Assembly (NCBI GenBank): GCA_030068075.1
Contig: CM057828.1
Location: forward strand, 111,403,699 to 111,467,698
Length of the DNA stretch: 64,000 nucleotides
Source of the DNA: Paguma larvata
Taxonomy: Eukaryota; Chordata; Mammalia; Carnivora; Viverridae
Reading direction: 5' to 3'
Part shown: positions 10,378-21,402 of the stretch, piece after piece
How the letters are laid out: each line of letters starts with the position of its first letter
Numbering within the stretch: position 1 is the stretch's first letter
Translations under genes and position numbers: made by a program
The notes under the pieces: model-generated
Database searches by the model: none
Seen by the model: only the letters and a program-made list of their open reading frames with translations
What the model was told of the DNA's origin: nothing

Positions 10378-11334
10378 TCCTCACCTTGGGCTGGATAGCT
10401 CCACTGTATCTACTAAAATAAGATTCTTACGTGGGTTTTTACCTGCCATGGATTCTGATCACATGTGTTTTTACATCAGGGAACTCTGTGTGGATTGTTA
10501 ACATTGAGTTAATGCATTGCCTGCATTTACTTGGTTGATGGTTGTCAGATTAAGGGCAGAGAAACGAATCCTAAGGCCTCTGAGAGAGGTCATGGTGCTC
10601 AGAGTGCCTTTCATCTTATGCTAGATGCCATGAGACCTCAACAACAGAATGGAGCCATTGTGTTCTCCTCTCATGTGACAATGAAAGCCAGAGAGAGACC
10701 AAGTTCCATATGTTTTTATAGTAGAGGATGAGCCCTGCTCATTTTTACGAACTACAGAGGTTACTTCCTGGAGTTAATTCTGTTGGCCTCTCCTTGGAGA
10801 CAAGACCTAGTCATGTGTTCTTTCCTCTGTTTTGCCTTCAAGTGTCTAGAGAACAATGTACACAATTTGTTGTGATACTGGGAGCCATGTATCCACACAA
10901 TTGCTAATAGTTTATATCTGAATTGAACTGAACATTATTGAAAACTGGATGAAAGGAGGAGGGAATAGGATACAAAAGGTGACCATTTGGAGGGAGCCCC
11001 TTTCCTATTTCCATCATATAATTTGGTTGCTTGATGTGTGTGTGGTTTTGCTTGAAGATATATAGTTGCTCCATTGTGCCCCTTGCCACTCAGAAACTCC
11101 CTGATTCTTCCGTGTAGCAGGTTCTGTTTTACTTGGAGAGAGACTCATCCTGCCCAGGGTGGCCAGCCCCTCTGTCTCAGTCTCCTTGCAGAACAGAAGG
11201 CCTCAAAGAGATAGGTGAAGTTTTTAGACTTGGGGCCACTGATGAAAAATTTGTATTTTGTTGGATATTTTGAGATGCATTTTATTATGAATGAACATCT
11301 AGAAAGCCCTTTCCCCAAATAGCTGCATGCCTGT
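10376..11334. other. Unassigned stretch
   Basis: About 960 bp without a supported repeat, exon or RNA gene. Confidence 0.45.
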
Positions 11335-11637
11335 ACCTCTACACTGTCTCTGTCAAATGCCACCTTCTCTGTGAGACCTGCCCCAACCATCACTTTTAAC
11401 ATTGTAAGCCTTCTTAGGCCCCTAGAATTCCCTACATCTTGCTGTGTTTTCATTTTCTTCTTAAATCTATTACTGAATGCCATGTGAAGTATCATAATTG
11501 ATTATTTTCTTATTCCCCTCCTCTGCCTCCATAAGGGAAAAATTTTTGTTTTGTTCACTGTTGTATCCTCATAGTACAGAACAGTGCTTGGAACTTAATA
11601 GACATTCAATAATCATTTGTTGAATGAATGATTGTAT
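11335..11637 (+). mobile_element. L2 LINE 3' end
   Basis: The 3' terminus is diagnostic: GTTCACTGTTGTATCCTCAT, AGAACAGTGCTTGGAACTTA, GACATTCAATAATCATTTG and the TTGAATGAATGA end. Upstream CACCTTCTCTGTGAGACCTG and a TTCTTATTCCCCTCCTCTGCC-type block fit the same element. Confidence 0.88.
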
Positions 11638-12600
11638 ACCATTCAGAAACTGACACAATATTATTCTCATTGATACACACATATACATATATATATACAT
11701 TTTGAAGTACAAGGACTTTGGTCCCCTAGCATAATCTGTACTTCCTGCACAAAGATATTTTTTGGTCTTCTAAGAACCCTGAAATACTAAGGATTATGCT
11801 TGTAGAGCTAATGAACCTCATCCAGACTCATCTTACCTTCTTGGAGCAAGTTGAGCCCTCTTCCCATGGCCATGAGGCCTAAATGAAGTATATACACTGT
11901 CCTTTCATCTTTCATCCAACAACTGTTTTTGCCTCTTTGACATGTGAAGTCCTTGACCTCTTACCTTCTTGACCAAGGCACCATTTCAGAGAGACCGAGA
12001 GAGGCTAGGTGCAGTGGGGGAAGGGTATCACCAGCTCTCAGTCTGGAAGATGAGAGGGCAGCTCAGGAAGAAGGGAGGACTGAGATAATGCCAGAAACTC
12101 TGCATGAGACTGGACTTTGGTCCAAATGCCCTCCACATTAGTCTGACCGCAATTCGAGCCGAGGCTTTGAGGATCCACTTCTGTATTCACAGATCAGTCT
12201 TGTTTAGAAGACAGTTCACAGTTTGACAAAAGTTGTTCTTCCCCCCAGAGAGGAGCATTGGGCATGAACAACCAAGTTTGGCAGTGTGAGCCTCCCAAAG
12301 CGATAAGTGTCTGAAACACAAACAGATGACAGCAATAAAACATGCAGCTCTCTTTTGGGAGAGAGCCAGAGAGCAAAAGGACAAGTTTAGAACTGGTCAA
12401 CTTTCTGCTGGGCCTAGTTTTGACCCAACAATTGCATCACTCCTTCAGTTGTTGCTCTACCTTTCCCTTCAACATCTTACAGAGCGGGAACAGAATGAAG
12501 CCTCCCTCCATAAGACACCCTCCAGTTTCAAATGTAGCTCATGAGGAAACACCACTCTTCTCCCACATAGTTTTCCCTCTAATCCTAGAAACTGCACATC
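11638..12600. other. Unassigned stretch
   Basis: There is a short (AT)-rich alternation at 11675-11700. Otherwise it is moderate-GC DNA with no repeat or gene recognised. Confidence 0.4.
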
Positions 12601-13059
12601 ATGTCCAAATGTGGCAAATGTATCTACTCCCCACTACTGTTAGTGTACGGAATATCTGGGGGCTCTATCTTCAAAGCATCCTTGCAGGCAGCCAAAACAG
12701 GGCTACCTGGAGACTCTGGGGCATGCACTTTGTCTGGGGTTTACGGTTCAATAAGCAGAAGTGATTCACTGACATTAGAAAGTGGCACAAATCCGACAGG
12801 GGTGCAATCAGTAGGGATATTTTTGGCCCTTCTTTATGCTTCAGCAAATGCTCCGGATGCCCGTTATCTTCCTCTTTGTTCACCCTCATTGTCCCGACAA
12901 CCCCACAATAGAAACTACATACCCTTCAGATTCAATCACAGTTTAATAAGCCCCCCCCCATTAGACCCCAGGGAAGTGTATACCCCGAGACAGAAAGCCT
13001 GTCTGTTAAGCTCCATGATAGAGAAGGGAGTGAAAAAAAACGCCAAGCCATTTTGCTGA
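12601..13059 (+). other. 152-codon open frame of unknown meaning
   Basis: ATG to TGA without interruption, the longest open frame in this part of the window. The predicted protein has an N-terminal Cys pair (MSKCGKC), Ser/Pro-rich patches and no domain, signal peptide or membrane segment that I recognise. A second frame (12342-12764) overlaps it out of phase, which is more typical of stop-poor sequence than of a gene. I see no Kozak-like context, flanking splice pattern or 3' polyadenylation signal that would tie it to a transcript. Most likely chance, but the interval holds no recognised repeat. Confidence 0.12.
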
Positions 13060-13570
13060 TTATCTCCTTTTGCTCCTATTTCTCCACGCACCCTTGGGGC
13101 AATCTCAGCCCAAATCTGGCTTTAGAGTTACTTGAACCAGGCTCCATTTCCTTCTGGGGACACATTCCTGAGGGCTCTACCCCTGGGGCAGACAAACACT
13201 GGAGGGGCTGTGGCATCTCTCATTTGGGCCAGAGGATTTTGGTGGTCGAAGATTTGCTCTGACTCAGATCTTCATGCATGTGTGTTCTCTCTCTCCCCCT
13301 TTCACACATGGCTGTCTTTTTCCAGGCATAGAGAGGGAGAGAGAGAGAAAACATAGTTTAAGAATATTGTAAAATGTAATTTAACTTCATTTGTTCCTCC
13401 CTGCCACACTTTGTTTTCCGCTATTTCTGTCCTTCCTTCTATGGTCTTGTTCCTTCGTGAGACTACATTCCCCCCAAGTGCAGCATATGTTCTGTGCTCT
13501 TGGAAGTATCCATTCTTGATGATATGACCCTAAACCCACAGCTCCTGAATATCATTCTACTCTCTTCATC
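13060..13570. other. Unassigned stretch
   Basis: No feature is recognised; a short GA-rich run lies at 13328-13350. Confidence 0.4.
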
Positions 13571-13606
13571 TGCAGAGCCCTTTGAACGTGCAGAGCCCTT
13601 TGAACT
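13571..13606. repeat. Two-copy 18-bp tandem duplication
   Basis: TGCAGAGCCCTTTGAAC occurs twice (13571-13587 and 13589-13605) with an 18-bp period and no mismatch over 17 bp. Confidence 0.95.
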
Positions 13607-13772
13607 TCTCCTTGGCTTAGATCACATCCTTCCTCATAATTTTGTGATTCTGGACACTTGCCTTATCTCCTCTTCTAAATTTTCTTTTCTTTATCTTTGA
13701 GTCTCCTTATAGATGTGAAGGTTAGCCTGATATTTATTTAGTAAAATGCATTGCTCAGTAAATGGTTTTATT

Positions 13773-13944
13773 GGGGTGCCTGAGTGGCTCGGTCAGTTGA
13801 GCCTCCGACTCGTGATTTTGGCTCAGGTCATGATCCCACAGTCATGAGATCGAGCCCCACATGGTGCTGGCCGCGGAGCCTGTTTGAGATTCTCTCCCTC
13901 TGCCGTTCTCCTATTCTCGTGCTCTCTGTCTCTCACACACACAA
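13773..13944 (+). mobile_element. SINEC, older variant
   Basis: GGGGTGCCTGAGTGGCTCGG head, GCTCAGGTCATGATCCCACA, GATCGAGCCCCACATGG, GAGCCTGTTTGAGATTCTCTC and a CT-rich end with CACACA. It lacks the CTGACAGCTCAGAGCCTGG segment of the feline form, so it is closer to the general carnivore SINEC. The A-tail is short. Confidence 0.9.
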
Positions 13945-14227
13945 AAGAAGATTTAATTGAATGAGAATGAGGATCTACACTGAGAAAGGATCTACCCTCT
14001 TTGTTCTTCCTCCTTTATTTGCTCTTTCTGTTGTTCCTTAGCACCACAGAGAGGAACAGGACATGAGATGATCTGTCATAGTTGGGTATAAATGCAGCAG
14101 GACCTCTGGCTAAATATACTGGTCCTGAACATTGTATCTGGTGGGTTCATCAATATGATGGTCAATGCTGACCTTGATAAGAGTAGCATGTGGAGGCCCA
14201 TGGGGCCACGATATGACTGTGAGACCA

Positions 14228-14425
14228 TCTGAGCTGGTTCAAATCCCGGCTTTCTGACTTGGCACCTACACAAGCTATGTGGGTAGGGCTCTTCTCTAGC
14301 CTCAGTTTTTTTTATTTGTAAAAGGGATATAATAATATTTACTTTATAGATGTGAAGGTTAGCCTGTTATATGTAAAGCACATAGCATGGCCCTTGGCAC
14401 AAAGTATGCCCTTCACAATTCAAAT
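14228..14425 (+). mobile_element. MIR SINE
   Basis: Sense-strand MIR with an intact-looking B box (GGTTCAAATCC), CTAGCCTCAGTTTTTTTTATT, TGTAAAAGGGATATAATAATA, TTTACTTTATAGATGTGAAGG, and TATGTAAAGCACATAGCATGG then CCCTTGGCACAAAGTATG. Nearly full length. Confidence 0.85.
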
Positions 14426-14498
14426 ATATTTTTAGTTTACTTATTTGTTCTGTCGTCTCCCCCATCACCATGGGCAATTATAATGCTGGAAAAATGTC

Positions 14499-14527
14499 AG
14501 AAAAAGAAAGAAAGAAAGAAAGAAAAG
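14499..14527. repeat. (AAAG)n short microsatellite
   Basis: About six AAAG units. Confidence 0.9.
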
Positions 14528-15094
14528 AGGTAGAGTTATACAAGCAAAACTTCTTGCTTACCTCCATTTGGCCACAGACATCCAAGTTCTGTTAATAGAA
14601 AGAAAATGTTGACTTTTCCAAAAATTAGGCTTAAAGTTGCATTTCATGATTTCTGTATAGAGTCACATGTGGAGGGGATCCAGCCACCAAAAATTATTCG
14701 GGAATAATAAGTATTTTGAGTGACTTTGAAAAAGAAAGCAGATATAGCCCCTAGTTTTGAGGAATTGATAACATGTTGCTAAAAGGCCTTTTAATTTCCT
14801 GAGAGATTAAGACCCAGCTTATGCACTTGCATTCAGTGGCTCCTTCCCTTCAGATAGTTTCATGATCATAGGTCAGGGCCTGGGCCAGGGCTCTATTTCC
14901 CTTGGGTACGTTCTATATGTATTCAGACGACTGGGTTTACATCATTTAAGGTAGGGTAAAGGCCAGAGTCCCTTCTCATCTCCCACTAGAGAGTAGGAAG
15001 CTGATCAGTCCACAGCAAAGCAAGGTAGAATAAAAAAGAAAGAGAAAAGAATAGGAAACAGAAAATAAAGGGAAAGAAATGCAAGTTCTTTGTT
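14528..15094. other. Unassigned stretch
   Basis: No supported feature is seen. Confidence 0.4.
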
Positions 15095-16080
15095 CAAAAA
15101 TGTATTAAGCACCTACTATGTTGTGGAATCTTCTCTGGGGAACACCCAGGGAAGTCAAAGAAAAATGAAGAGAGTTCAGCATCAAAGAAAGCCAAAGAGA
15201 CAAAGTCTTCCAGGAATAAAGGACTTTTAATTATGTTGAACACCAATGAGAAGACAAGTCAGATACAAACTAAAGCAACTGTTGGATTGGATGGTAAGAC
15301 AGGCATTGCTGTCTCTGGGGAGAAGAGTTTCAGTGGTATGGTGTAGCGGAGACAAAACTGTGATCGAAAGAGGAGCAGGTAGAAGATGAGGAAATGGAGA
15401 CACTGGGTTTGGATAGCTCTTTAAGAATCTTGACTGAGAGAAAAATCAAGGTCAAAAAGCAGTGGCTGCAAGGAAACATGGGGTCAAAGGATGGGTTTGC
15501 TTGCTGCTCTTTAAGTGGAAGACATCTGAACATATACAAATACAAGTGAGAAAGAGCCATGTGAATGGGAGACACTGCAAATATAGGAGGAGGAAGGATG
15601 GACTGAAACTCCTATAAGTGGGGAGGGATGGAGTTTTGAGCAACAAAATGAGTGGGAATGGCCATGGTCAAGAGGAAAGACTTACCTCTTATGGAAACTC
15701 GAAAGAAGGAATAAGGACAGAGTGTGGGGAAATGTACTGGTCAGAAAGATGGGGTGGGTTCGAATTTGAGGGAGTCCCTGTCCAAGGGCTTTTGTTTTCA
15801 CCACAGTGAAGAACATGTCCTTTAGTCAAGAGTATTGGGAGAGGTGGTAAATAGGGACCTTAAGAAGAGAGGGAAGGTTTTCAGGGTGGAGAATGACAGG
15901 GAGCTAACTAAAGAAACACAGAAGGTCTGCAAGACCAGACTGATGTTGGAGACCATGAAACTATAGTTTTGTGACTTTCTCCAGCAGCATCTGACAGTAG
16001 AGGGGCAGAATTCATCCAACAGGGGAAGTATGGGATTTGAAAGGGTGAATGGATCGATTCAATATTGGTGTTTTCTTGAG
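15095..16080 (-). mobile_element. L2 LINE, antisense, with reverse-transcriptase fossil
   Basis: The plus strand carries the antisense L2 ORF2 signature: AGAGTTTCAGTGGTATGGTG, GAGGAAATGGAGACACTGGG, ATAGCTCTTTAAGAATCTTG, GGGGTCAAAGGATGGGTTT, and GAGCCATGTGAATGGGAGA. Flanks up to 16080 look like the same element but are less sure, as is a short 3'-end-like piece at 15095-15125 (TATTAAGCACCTACTATG). Confidence 0.65.
15330..15620 (-). pseudogene. L2 ORF2 reverse-transcriptase remnant
   Basis: Read on the minus strand, an 81-codon open frame (15330-15575) and its flanks follow the CR1/L2 reverse-transcriptase plan: a SFDPMFPCSHCFLTLIFLSV block where the family has DP..PSNYRPISLLP, then KILKEL, then a SSFDHSFVSATPYHTE-like end matching FRP.HSTET. 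The catalytic aspartate motifs are outside this piece. It is an ancient dead copy. Confidence 0.6.
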
Positions 16081-17784
16081 TGAATCTGACCTACATACAA
16101 GAGCAATAACTGACATGTTACAAAAGAAGAGTACGCCCAGAAGAGCAAAGAAGCAAAAAGAAGAAAGCCAAAGGAAGAGAAAGTTTTAACAATGGCTTAC
16201 ATCACTATTGCATGATAACCTGACTTTCACCTTGCCTCCCAGAGGTAAAAAGTTTTCTGGACAATCTGAACAGCAGTCAGGACCGCTGCTTAGATTCCCT
16301 ACCTCTCTCTTCATCCCTTCCCAGAAAACTGCCCACCAGGTCATAGCACTGAGGGTAGGAGACTCTGTTCAAACTATCAGTCTAGATTTACAAACACACT
16401 GAGGCGAAGTTTACGTATACTTTGGGCCCCTTCAGTACTAGGTTCGGACCATAAGGAAAACAATCTCCCTCTAGGGCTAAGCCCACCATGCTGCCAAAAA
16501 GCTGCAGAATGACCTGCTGCTAAAACATTTTTCCATCAAAATCACATTTTCCACTTAAAATATTCAACCTCACAGAGGCTTCATTTTTTTCTTGTGCAAA
16601 AGTGTTGAAAATATGTTCTTAACTTTGAAGAGAACTGCCTTTTCTGACTTTTAAGATTTGATCGATTTAGGAAAAGCAGAGGGAATTAGCACAAACTGCA
16701 GGAAAAGCAAGAACAAGAAAGAGAAAGGCAGTAGGAGGCCGGAAGAGTTATTTGGAGCCAGGCAGGTAGCACGTAGAGACTGTCCCCGACTTCGATAATT
16801 TAGTGCTTCTGTGACGTGTGAATGAGGCCCTACAGGCCAGGGACTGCACACCAGCTTTGGCTTTTGATCTCTCTCAGTAATGAGATGCCAGCAGCCCCTA
16901 CTTCAAAGCCTTAACTGATACAGATAATCTCCTGAAAGGCCCCCAGAATCTCAAGTGATCTCTCAGACTAAAGTATGGAGGGTACCCAGATAACAGAACA
17001 GATGATAGAAAAGGTATGGCTTGTTTGATATTTGCTCTTTGATTTCTTTTACATGGCCTCATTTTCAGTTTCCAAAGGGACAACTCCATAGCTTCCATAC
17101 CGTTAACACCAAAGATTAGCATTGTCAGATTATGGGGAGGACCCTGGGGCATCCATAAATTTTATCTTTCCTTTTTTTTTTTTATCCTGACTGTCTGTAA
17201 AAACACTGGCAGTCCGGATTCAGTGACAAATGTGGTGCAGGGTAACAGTATCCAGCCCGCTGTGGAGACAGGGTTTTCCTGACAAATCCATCGCCGCTCA
17301 GAGATTATACTCGGATTCTTTTGAGGTTTAATCTCTTCTCTGAAACAGTTGTGCGCTCAAGAAGGGGGGAGGAAGGTGGGAGGAAAGGCCACAGGCTATG
17401 AGAAACATGTTATAAAACAGCATGAACATTAGTTTCTTGTATCCAATTATGCCTTGAGTTGAAAGCATATAATTTTCAAGGCATGTTGTACCAGGAAATG
17501 TATCTGGAGTATTTTATGTTGGACGACCTCACACTCTGGAAGCAAAATAGCAGGGCAAGGTCATTCCTTTTGACCTGGTCTTTTGTTATCCCCAGGCATG
17601 AAAAAAAGAGTAATGTTTCAGTGCTCCAAGAAAACACCTGAGATTCAAAGGTTAGAAGCAATCTGCTTAAATTAATCTGCTTAAAGAAAGGGGTAAATAC
17701 TTGATACCCTCTTAACACACATACAATTTACTGTAAAGGATTCTTCAAGATGAGAATACCAAGAAAGCCATGCAATACATTACT
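16081..17784. other. Unassigned, repeat-poor stretch
   Basis: About 1.7 kb with no named repeat. The part at 17200-17420 keeps CpG sites in otherwise CpG-poor DNA (CCATCGCCGCTC, TACTCGG, GCGCTC) and could be regulatory; see findings. A T-run lies at 17171-17182. Open frames are 84 aa or less. Confidence 0.4.
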
Positions 17785-17892
17785 GTCTCCTCTGGAGCTG
17801 CAGTTCATCTCCATCAGGACAGGAACCACAACTGTATTCCCAGCCTGACACGGGGCCTGATCAGATGCTTGTTGACCAGTTGCCTGCAGTGA
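17785..17892 (+). mobile_element. L2 LINE 3' fragment
   Basis: TGTCTCCTCTGGAGCTGCAG, CATCAGGACAGGAACCACAA, TGTATTCCCAGCCTGACACGG and GCCTGATCAGATGCTTGTTGA follow the L2 tail order. Diverged. Confidence 0.55.
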
Positions 17893-18039
17893 CTAAGGCA
17901 CCAGGTGATTGAAAAGCTTCCAGGTAACAAAGAAATATGCAGGCACCCAACGTAGAAGTCCTTTTACCCAAGAGGTGGAAGCTGTAGCCACAGGCATGGT
18001 GTCCAGTATTCAGAGCAGTTTGGTGACTTGATGGCTATG

Positions 18040-18431
18040 ACCTTGCTAGTATGGCAGGGATTGCTGACACTGGCCCACATCTTCCTGGGCCCACGGCCAA
18101 ACTGCCCTTTCCAGTCTCCTTGCTCGTAGGCAGGTCCCAAAGCTTACTCTCACTCATGGAAAGTGAGCGAAAGGGATGTGGGTCACTTCTGGACTCAGGC
18201 AGCTTAAAAGCAAGTACCTATTTCCCACCATCTTACCTTTCACAGCTGAGTGTCTGGACACGAGGCCCTAGCACAGGAGGAGCCACACGAGAAGCATGGA
18301 TGTCCTTGTGGAGAAGAACACCATGGATGTGCACGGAACTGTGTTCTGAGCAAGAAATAGAGCATTTACTACATTCGGCCCTTGAAATGTGGGGAATTTG
18401 TTACAGCAGTTAGTTTGCCTTGACTAATACA
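18040..18431 (+). mobile_element. MaLR/ERVL-type LTR, 3' part
   Basis: Ends in TTTGTTACAGCAGTTAG, TTTGCC, TTGACTAATACA, the usual 3' end of this LTR class. Upstream blocks fit too: GGAAAGTGAGCGAAAGGGATG, GTGGGTCACTTCTGGACTCAGG, and GAGCAAGAAATAGA near the polyadenylation region. The left edge is uncertain. A 120-aa open frame at 18051-18413 lies wholly inside and is not a gene. Confidence 0.6.
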
Positions 18432-19747
18432 GATAGTAAAATTCAGAGCTGTCATTTGGATCTTACTCTGTATAACTCTAAATCTGAGGGTGCCGAGGTG
18501 GTATATTAAAAATACAAATGCAGAAACTCGATCAACCAGAACTTCTCCAGCCACTTTCCCTATGTTCTCTGTCTGAGTTGGGAACCTCTTGTCGTTGCTC
18601 CTGTTGTTCTTTGAATATGTATCTTCTCTAGCAATTGCCACATAATAGGTGTAGAATGGATGTTTTATCCATCTCTCAATCCATGGAGACAACATAAATC
18701 TAGCAATCAGTAGTAACTTGTTTAGTGTTTATTTATCCAAACAAAACAAAAGGAGATCTTCTTGTTCCTTGTGTTTTCAGCCTAATGAGGTAACACAAGC
18801 AGAGTCAACAAAAATAAGATAAAAAATAAGATAAAGAAAAAGTAAAAGAGAAAGAAAACAAAACACTTCGTGTTCAATTCCATGTTCTTGAAAGTGACAG
18901 TAAAAGGCATCCGTGTACAAGTGTGGTTCTGTGAAATGCAATTAAATGTTTCTGGGGGCTCAGGATATTAACAAAGCAGAACTCTGTTCCAGCTCTAGAG
19001 TGCGGGGTACCTGGCAGTGATGTGGAATGTGCAGGGCTCCACCTGAGTTAGGACCTCTCAAGAATAAATGACTTGGGGAAGCAGCAAGGTGATGCTGAAG
19101 CCTAGTGCAGGCAATTGCTGTACATGTAGGGGGAGAAAATGTATTCCATTTGCCTGGACTCAGTGGCAGAACCCAAGCACCTGGTCACAGAACCAAAAGG
19201 AGCAGTAGGCAATGTGTCTTCTCCTCAGCAGCTGCCCTTGGAGAAAGGCCCACTGTGTAAACTCTGGCCTCTGGGAGGCCCATCTCCTTCTCTGGCATCA
19301 AGAACTAAACACTGGTCTACAACATGCCTCCATCCCATCCAATAAGACGTCTAGCTTGCTTGTGTACAGCATTCTGGAGTCAGGGATAAAGTGGCACAGT
19401 GGTGGGGACACTCCTGACAGCAGTGTGACTTGTGTGATAGCACACTGTGGTTTGAATCACATTTCATATCCACCTCAGAACATCGCCGTGTAGGATGTGG
19501 GAAGACCTCTGTTCTTTCTGTTGGACACATATAAGGCAGCACAGATCTCTATCGGTGCTCTGGTGCAGAGAATTTATGGCTTTGATTTCGAACTGAGAAA
19601 AGAATTTTTAAAAAGCTTGGGATTGATTGCTCAATTGCCTGTGCTCTTCTAACAGCAATATCAGAAATGAAACTACATTTTTTTTCTCTCTTCTTTCTCT
19701 GTCTCTTCCCGTGTCTCTTGCCTGCCCATACCTGTTCAATTAACAAA
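18432..19747. other. Unassigned stretch
   Basis: About 1.3 kb, mostly AT-rich on the left and moderate GC at 18990-19500. No repeat, exon or RNA gene is supported. Confidence 0.4.
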
Positions 19748-19945
19748 ACATGGGTGGTTCAGTTGGTTAAGTGTCCATATCTTGATTTCAGCTCAGGTCA
19801 TGTTATTACGAGATCAAGATTTTCATAGAGCTCTGTGCTGACAGCACAGAACCTACTTGGAATTCTCTTTCTCCTTCTCTCTCTGCCCCTCCCCCACTCA
19901 CACTCTTGCTCTCTCAAAACAAATAAATAATCATTAAAAAAACCC
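19748..19945 (+). mobile_element. SINEC, head-truncated or diverged
   Basis: TGGGTGGTTCAGTTGGTTAAG, GATTTCAGCTCAGGTCATG, CTCTGTGCTGACAGCACAG, a CT-rich region and CAAATAAATAATCATTAAAA. The first GGGGCACC bases are missing and the promoter boxes are mutated. Confidence 0.93.
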
Positions 19946-20127
19946 AGCTGATACGCATTATGCTCTGAACACTGACAGCAGATCTGCTACTGGGTGCAGT
20001 TGAGGGCATCATGTGGTTTCACGGACAACTAACGAGCTGAGGGACAGCCACGTGATAGGGGCATCCTGGAACTACTCTCTCCTGTCATCTGTCTAGTAGA
20101 CATGTTGAAACTGGGCTTTCTCAGGGT

Positions 20128-20165
20128 CTTTTCCATTCCTCAGGCTCTTTTCTATTCCTCAGGCT
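20128..20165. repeat. Two-copy 19-bp tandem duplication
   Basis: CTTTTCCATTCCTCAGGCT (20128-20146) is followed directly by CTTTTCTATTCCTCAGGCT (20147-20165), one mismatch. Confidence 0.95.
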
Positions 20166-20259
20166 CTGTGATTTTGTGAGAGGTAAGCTGTTTCTAAACA
20201 GATTCTGTTTACTTTGCCACTACTCTATCTTCCCTGGATTCTGGACCTTCACACAAGGA

Positions 20260-20260
<1 letters not shown>

Positions 20261-20295
<35 letters not shown>
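20261..20295. repeat. (CA)n microsatellite
   Basis: About 17 uninterrupted CA units, close to an antisense SINE with a (GA)n tract. Confidence 0.97.
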
Positions 20296-20297
<2 letters not shown>

Positions 20298-20313
20298 ATA
20301 CACAGTGTCTAGA

Positions 20314-20362
20314 AGGAGGAACATGTTATTGTTGTTTGTTTGTTTTACGTTCATTTTTTTAC

Positions 20363-20399
<37 letters not shown>

Positions 20400-20571
20400 A
20401 GGGGACTGCCAAAGAGAGAGGGAGACAGAGAATCTCAAGCAGGTTCCATGCTGTCAGCACAGAGCCCAATGCAGGGCTGTGAGATCCCTATGAGATCATG
20501 ACCTAAGCAGAAACCAAGAGTCAGATGCTTAACTGACTGAGGCACCTAAGTGCCACCAGGAAGAACATGTT
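20314..20571 (-). mobile_element. SINEC antisense with imperfect target duplication and (GA)n
   Basis: Flanks AGGAGGAACATGTT (20314-20327) and AGGAAGAACATGTT (20558-20571) differ at one base. The body shows the inverted tail, an uninterrupted (GA)n run at about 20365-20398, AATCTCAAGCAGGTTCCATG, GCACAGAGCCCAATGCAGGG, and the inverted head GAGGCACCTAAGTGCC, which is mutated. Confidence 0.93.
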
Positions 20572-20679
20572 TGAACCACTGACACCAGTGTTTGATGCTC
20601 ATGGGTGAAAGGAGCATGGCTAATTAAAAGCACCAGCTAATCCAGTCACATAATCTTCTGCATTTCTATTGCACCTTTA

Positions 20680-20805
20680 CTTTCTACTACCCATGGGATT
20701 ATTCTAAGGATGAAATGAACTAATATATATAAAGCAGTTTGAACGGTGCCTGGAAAGTGGCAAGTACTATGTGTCTCCTGTTATTACAGATTGTATTCTA
20801 AATGG
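20680..20805 (+). mobile_element. MIR SINE fragment
   Basis: The 3' half of MIR: TTCTAAGGATGAAATGAAC, TATATAAAGCAGTTTGAACGG, GTGCCTGGAAAGTGGCAAGTA and TGTTATTA. Confidence 0.7.
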
Positions 20806-21264
20806 AGTACAAATTCTGTAACAATTAAAAGCTGCTTATTTTTAATTTTGAAACACTAATGGTGATGCTCATGAAGAGGTACTTCATGGGCAAACTTGTG
20901 AAGTTAGTAAAAAATCTTCTAGGATCTTCCCATTTCCCTCCTGTCTTGGCTTTCCTCCTCTATCCCCACCTGCAGCATAACTCTCGCTCTTCCCAAGGCC
21001 TCCAGAATGACTTTCTACTGCAGTGGCATCCACCCTGGGGCCCTGTGATCCAAAATACTTCCTTCTCATTCCAAGCAAACAGCAACGACATCCCCTCACA
21101 TAGGTGACTGTGGCTAATGCTATAATCAGTGTGGATAAATGCACAAATATTTACCTGAGTTATGGAATAAAAATGCTGACCCTTTCAGGATGGGGCTGGG
21201 GGTTACGGTGTTTCGAAACTTGTGTAGTGGAAGAGGTATTCAATTTGATATCAAATATCACCAG
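20806..21264. other. Unassigned stretch
   Basis: No supported feature is seen. Confidence 0.4.
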
Positions 21265-21402
21265 TTTTTCATTTAAGCAATATTCATTGACTGCCTAGTA
21301 TGTGTCTGAACTGTTAGGCACTGGAGATATGTAAAATTGACCTCCCTGGAATTTGAATTCCGTAGGTGAGACAGACAGTAAAGAAACAAATAAATATAAT
21401 TT
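21265..21402 (-). mobile_element. L2 LINE 3' end, antisense
   Basis: AGCAATATTCATTGACTGCC, TAGTATGTGTCTGAACTG, AGGCACTGGAGATATG and TGAGACAGACAGTAAAGAAA are the reverse complement of the L2 tail. Confidence 0.75.

Noticed and set aside
12342..12764. 140-aa open frame overlapping the 152-aa frame
   Set aside because: It is out of phase with the other frame and shows no recognisable protein; both probably reflect a stop-poor stretch.
18051..18413. 120-aa open frame
   Set aside because: It lies wholly within a MaLR-type LTR that ends TTGACTAATACA.
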